Source: Kiritimatiellales bacterium
GTDB taxonomy: Bacteria; Verrucomicrobiota; Kiritimatiellia; Kiritimatiellales; Tichowtungiaceae
Assembly: GCA_028692515.1 (NCBI GenBank)
Contig: JAQUXG010000046.1
Coordinates: 1,371-10,169 of the forward strand
Length of the DNA: 8,799 bases
Direction of reading: 5' to 3'
The notes under the pieces are model-generated. The model searched no databases and was not told the DNA's origin. It worked only from the letters and a program-made list of their open reading frames with translations. The position numbers were made by a program, and so were the translations under genes. Positions 5,543-8,799 of this stretch are shown piece by piece. Each line of letters starts with the position of its first letter. Positions within the stretch are counted from its first letter, which is position 1.

Positions 5543-8503
5543 ATGAGACTGAATGATTTGAAAATCGGAACTCAGTTGCGTTTTGGGCTGGGTGTGGTTC
5601 TTGTCCTTGTGGTCGCGCTCAGCGTGCAGTCCTTGATTCAATCCGATCTGCTTGGACGGCAGACCAAAATAATGTATGAGCATCCTCTGCAGATCCGCAC
5701 GGCACTTGGTCGGCTGGAGACCAACACGGAGGGCATTTCCCGCCATCTGCGGGATCTGTTTATTTCAGAAAATGAACGGGAGCGGACTGCGGCATTGCAG
5801 AACATTGAAACGGATAAGGCCGATATGGAACGGCAGTTTGCCATTCTCTATGACCGTTATCTCGGCCCGAAAACAGACCTTGATATTTTGTACAGCAACG
5901 TGGTGCGGTGGAATATTCTGCGCGACGAAACCGTCCGGCTGTTTCGTGAGGGCAACACGGCAGAGGCGGAGGCCCGTGTCCGCCCCGGTGGCATTCAGGC
6001 GGCTCAGGCGGATGTCGTCAGGGAAAATTCACGGGTGATTGATACGTTTGTTCGCAATAAGGCAGAAGAGCTTTATCGAACGGCCTCGGCATTGGACGAA
6101 ATGCTAAACAAGCAGGTTGGTGTGACCACTGTCGTGATTCTGCTGCTCTCCTTTTTCGTCACACTTCTCTTGCTTAGGGGAATAAAAACGCCGCTGAAGG
6201 AGATGGCCGCAGTCACCGAGCAGTTCCGGCAGGGTAATTTCAGCGTCCGCTGCCCGCATCTTTCTACCAATGAATTTGGGTTGTTAGCCGACTCTTTCAA
6301 CACCATGGCGGACACCATTCAGGTCAAAATCAAAGTAGAGAAAGCAGAATCTCAACTGGCTGAAGTTCTGCTTCGCAAAGACGAGATTCATGCCTTCACG
6401 GCGGAGATGCTCAAAGAACTGTTGCGGCTCACCGGCTCGCAGGTCGGAGCGGTCTATTTTCTGAACAGCGAAAAAACCACTTTTGAATGTTTTGAATCCA
6501 TCGGGCTTGGACCCGCCGGCCGCGCTGATTTTTCCGCAGTGCATTTCGAAGGGGAGCTGGGCACTGCGCTGGCCGCGCGTCGGATTCAGCACATCACCGA
6601 TATTCCGGAAAACACCCGGTTCACCTTCGCCGCTGTCAGCGGGGAATTCAGTCCGCGTGCGATTCTTACCATTCCCATACTTTCCGGCCACACCGTCTCT
6701 ACTGTCATTTCACTGGCGAGCGTACGTGCTTATGATGAGTCTGTCATCCGGTTGTTGAATGACACGTGGAGCATGATGACCGCCCGTATAAACGGTGTAC
6801 TGGCTTTCCGGGAAATCACTGACCTCGCCATTCAGTTAGAACACCAGAATAGTGAACTGGAAGCGCAGAAACAGGAGCTGTCTGTTCAGGCGGCGGAAGT
6901 GGCGGAGCAGAACACCGAGCTGGAAATGCAGAAACACCAGCTCAACGAATCCAACCGGCTGAAGAGCGCATTTCTCTCAAACATGAGCCACGAACTTCGT
7001 ACGCCGCTCAACTCGGTGATCGCACTCTCAGGGGTGCTGAGCCGCCGTCTGGCAAATACCATTCCGGCCGAGGAATACAGCTATCTCAGCATTATTGAAC
7101 GCAACGGAAAAAATCTGCTGGTGCTCATCAATGGCATCCTCGATCTGTCCCGGATCGAAGCCGGTCGCGAGGAAATCAGCGTTACCCCGTTTTCTGTCCG
7201 TGAACAGACCGAAGAAATCGTAACGATGATTCAGCCTCAGGCGGGCGATAAAAAAATTGCCTTAATCAATCAGGTGGACGGTGATCTGCCGCAGATCATC
7301 TCAGATCCTGTCAAGTTCAGGCATATCCTCCAAAATCTGGTCAGTAACGCCGTTAAATTCACTCGCCAAGGAAATGTGACGGTTACCGCCCGGCAGGTAG
7401 GCCGCGAAATACGGGTGACGGTCGCCGATACGGGAATCGGCATTGATGCCATCCATCTGGCTCATATATTCGATGAATTCCGGCAGGCGGATGGCAGCAC
7501 GTCGCGTGAATTCGGTGGAACCGGTCTGGGACTGGCCATTGCCCGAAAATACGCGCAGTTGCTGGCCGGACGGATCACCGTGGAAAGCACCCCCGATGTC
7601 GGCTCGTCATTTACTTTACACCTGCCGCTGGTGCTGGACGTTCCCGATTCGGAACCGGCCGCTGATATCGGCTTCCCGGCAACCGCCCGTTCCGGGGTTC
7701 CAATGCCTGGAAACGGACAGACCATTTTAGTCGTCGAGGACAATGAGCCGGCGGTGATTCAGCTGACCGATATTCTGCAGACTTCAGGGTATCGAGTTCA
7801 GACGGCTCGTAACGGGCGGGAAGCCTCCGAACAGATTGCGAAGAATCTTCCCGATGCCGTCATCCTGGATCTGATGATGCCGGAAGTTGACGGCTTTCAG
7901 ACGCTCCGCGAAATTCGCAACACGGAACGGACAGCCAAACTTCCGATTCTGATTCTGACCGCGAAGCATGTAACGAAGGAAGACCTGAGTTTTCTTAAAC
8001 ATAAACAGGTTTTTCAGCTGATTCAAAAAGGCGATATCAACAAAGCCGGGCTGCTTTCCGCTGTGGCCGGGATGGTTGCTCCGTCTGCGGCGAAGATTGA
8101 ACCGCCGCCGTCTCCGCGCCGCAAGCGGGCGGCACGTTCCGGAAAGCCGGTGATCCTGGTGGTGGAAGACAACCCCGACAACATGGAAACCGCGCGGGCG
8201 CTGTTAAATGACAGCTATCAGGTGATCGAGGCCGAGAACGGACAGGCTGGCATCGAAAAGGCGCGGACGCACTGTCCGGATCTGATTCTGATGGATATTG
8301 CACTTCCGGTCATCGATGGTCTGGAGGCGCTGACGGCGATCCGGGCTGACAAAAAACTTTGCCATATCCCGGTGATTGCCGCCACCGCCAGCGCGATGAC
8401 GGGTGATAAGGAAACCCTTCTCGCCTACGGCTTTGACGGGTACATCTCGAAGCCGATTGATGCAGATCTGCTGAAGAAGATTCTTCACGAAGCGCTGGAT
8501 TGA
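5543..8503 (+). CDS. Hybrid histidine kinase: 4HB-HAMP-GAF-HisKA-HATPase-REC-REC
   Basis: This 986-residue protein starts like a chemoreceptor: TM1 (about 12-31), a four-helix-bundle periplasmic domain (about 33-190), TM2 (192-213) and HAMP (about 211-266). A GAF domain (about 275-420) and a coiled coil (426-474) follow. HisKA has the phospho-accepting H483 in SHELRTPLN. HATPase has N602 (N box), D629 with G631 and G633 in DTGIGI, and FGGTGLGLA (657-665). REC1 (about 727-845) has E732/D733, D776, T806 and K829. REC2 (about 868-985) has E875/D876, D918, T948 and K970. All catalytic residues are intact, so ATP-dependent autophosphorylation and transfer to both receivers are expected. A Pro/Arg-rich linker separates the receivers. 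No Hpt domain is present. ATG 5543 has AAAAGG (5531-5536) 6 nt upstream and lies 3 bp after the cheR-like stop. Such MCP-like kinases are plausible partners of CheR, but methylation is not proven. Confidence 0.93.
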   Translation: MRLNDLKIGTQLRFGLGVVLVLVVALSVQSLIQSDLLGRQTKIMYEHPLQIRTALGRLETNTEGISRHLRDLFISENERERTAALQNIETDKADMERQFAILYDRYLGPKTDLDILYSNVVRWNILRDETVRLFREGNTAEAEARVRPGGIQAAQADVVRENSRVIDTFVRNKAEELYRTASALDEMLNKQVGVTTVVILLLSFFVTLLLLRGIKTPLKEMAAVTEQFRQGNFSVRCPHLSTNEFGLLADSFNTMADTIQVKIKVEKAESQLAEVLLRKDEIHAFTAEMLKELLRLTGSQVGAVYFLNSEKTTFECFESIGLGPAGRADFSAVHFEGELGTALAARRIQHITDIPENTRFTFAAVSGEFSPRAILTIPILSGHTVSTVISLASVRAYDESVIRLLNDTWSMMTARINGVLAFREITDLAIQLEHQNSELEAQKQELSVQAAEVAEQNTELEMQKHQLNESNRLKSAFLSNMSHELRTPLNSVIALSGVLSRRLANTIPAEEYSYLSIIERNGKNLLVLINGILDLSRIEAGREEISVTPFSVREQTEEIVTMIQPQAGDKKIALINQVDGDLPQIISDPVKFRHILQNLVSNAVKFTRQGNVTVTARQVGREIRVTVADTGIGIDAIHLAHIFDEFRQADGSTSREFGGTGLGLAIARKYAQLLAGRITVESTPDVGSSFTLHLPLVLDVPDSEPAADIGFPATARSGVPMPGNGQTILVVEDNEPAVIQLTDILQTSGYRVQTARNGREASEQIAKNLPDAVILDLMMPEVDGFQTLREIRNTERTAKLPILILTAKHVTKEDLSFLKHKQVFQLIQKGDINKAGLLSAVAGMVAPSAAKIEPPPSPRRKRAARSGKPVILVVEDNPDNMETARALLNDSYQVIEAENGQAGIEKARTHCPDLILMDIALPVIDGLEALTAIRADKKLCHIPVIAATASAMTGDKETLLAYGFDGYISKPIDADLLKKILHEALD

Positions 8504-8517
8504 TCCGGAGAAATTCC

Positions 8518-8799
8518 ATGGAAACCGACCGACTTAAAATTATGGCCGTGGATGACAACGCGGATAATTTAATTGCGTTAAGAGCGGTTCTCGGAGAAAT
8601 CATGCCGAAGTGCACCCTGTTGACGGCGGCGAACGGAGCCGCCGCATTGGAGCTGGCTGCGGTTGAAAATCCGGATTTGATTCTGCTCGATATTGTTATG
8701 CCCGGCATGGACGGCTATGAAGTCTGCCGCCGTCTGAAATCTGATGAAAAAATGGCAGCTATTCCCGTGGTTTTTCTGACCGCCTTGCGGACCGACCAT
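8518..8799 (+). CDS. Receiver-domain protein, N-terminal part, truncated by window end
   Basis: The visible 94 residues form most of a CheY-like receiver: acidic pair D12-D13 in AVDDNADN, phospho-acceptor D58 in LILLDIVMPGMDGYEVC, and T88 in VVFLTALRTD. The switch Lys and any later domain lie beyond the window. This receiver type is often found at the N terminus of longer REC-PAS-kinase or REC-HK proteins, so the full protein may be another kinase or a stand-alone regulator. ATG 8518 follows GGAG (8507-8510) with 7 nt spacing, and the gap from the hybrid kinase stop is only 14 bp, so it belongs to the same operon. It is a likely acceptor of phosphate from that kinase (inference). Confidence 0.92.
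   Translation, partial: METDRLKIMAVDDNADNLIALRAVLGEIMPKCTLLTAANGAAALELAAVENPDLILLDIVMPGMDGYEVCRRLKSDEKMAAIPVVFLTALRTDH

Noticed and set aside
5543..6340. Classical methyl-accepting chemotaxis protein
   Set aside because: The 4HB and HAMP part is MCP-like, but the chain continues into GAF, HisKA, HATPase and receivers, with no MCP signalling hairpin.

Overview
The window looks like chromosomal DNA of a free-living, diderm-type bacterium with moderate GC content and a large signalling repertoire. The lineage cannot be fixed from this sequence. The domain combinations fit environmental groups rich in hybrid kinases, such as the Verrucomicrobiota/Kiritimatiellota/Lentisphaerota relatives or deltaproteobacterial lineages, but that is a weak inference.

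Layout. Positions 1-90 hold the last 29 codons of a SpoU/TrmH-type RNA 2'-O-ribose methyltransferase (RlmB-like). A 160-bp convergent intergenic stretch follows. Next, on the minus strand, is a compact initiator tRNA-fMet unit: UP-like element and promoter about 384-430, tRNA 289-365, hairpin terminator 251-284. On the plus strand, 578-1252 encodes a NarL/FixJ-type response regulator whose receiver lacks the phospho-accepting Asp and the conserved Lys. A 351-bp gap (1253-1603) has no intact recognisable gene but carries what may be a small decayed ORF.

From 1604 to the right edge runs a tightly packed plus-strand signalling operon with gaps of 3, 3 and 14 bp. Its members are: (i) a 1016-residue membrane sensor with a cache-like domain, a CHASE domain, three PAS domains and no kinase domain; (ii) a CheR-family SAM-dependent methyltransferase with a GTG start; (iii) a 986-residue hybrid histidine kinase with an MCP-like four-helix-bundle sensor, HAMP, GAF, coiled coil, HisKA, HATPase and two intact receivers; (iv) a receiver-domain protein cut off by the window end.

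How they may work together (inference). The first protein senses external and internal cues but has no transmitter of its own. The hybrid kinase supplies catalysis and looks like a chemoreceptor fused to a kinase. CheR offers a methylation-based adaptation step without visible CheA, CheW or CheB. The truncated receiver protein is a likely phosphoryl acceptor or next relay step. The degenerate regulator at 578-1252 may act phosphorylation-independently; its link to the operon is only by proximity. No mobile element, CRISPR array or rRNA was seen.
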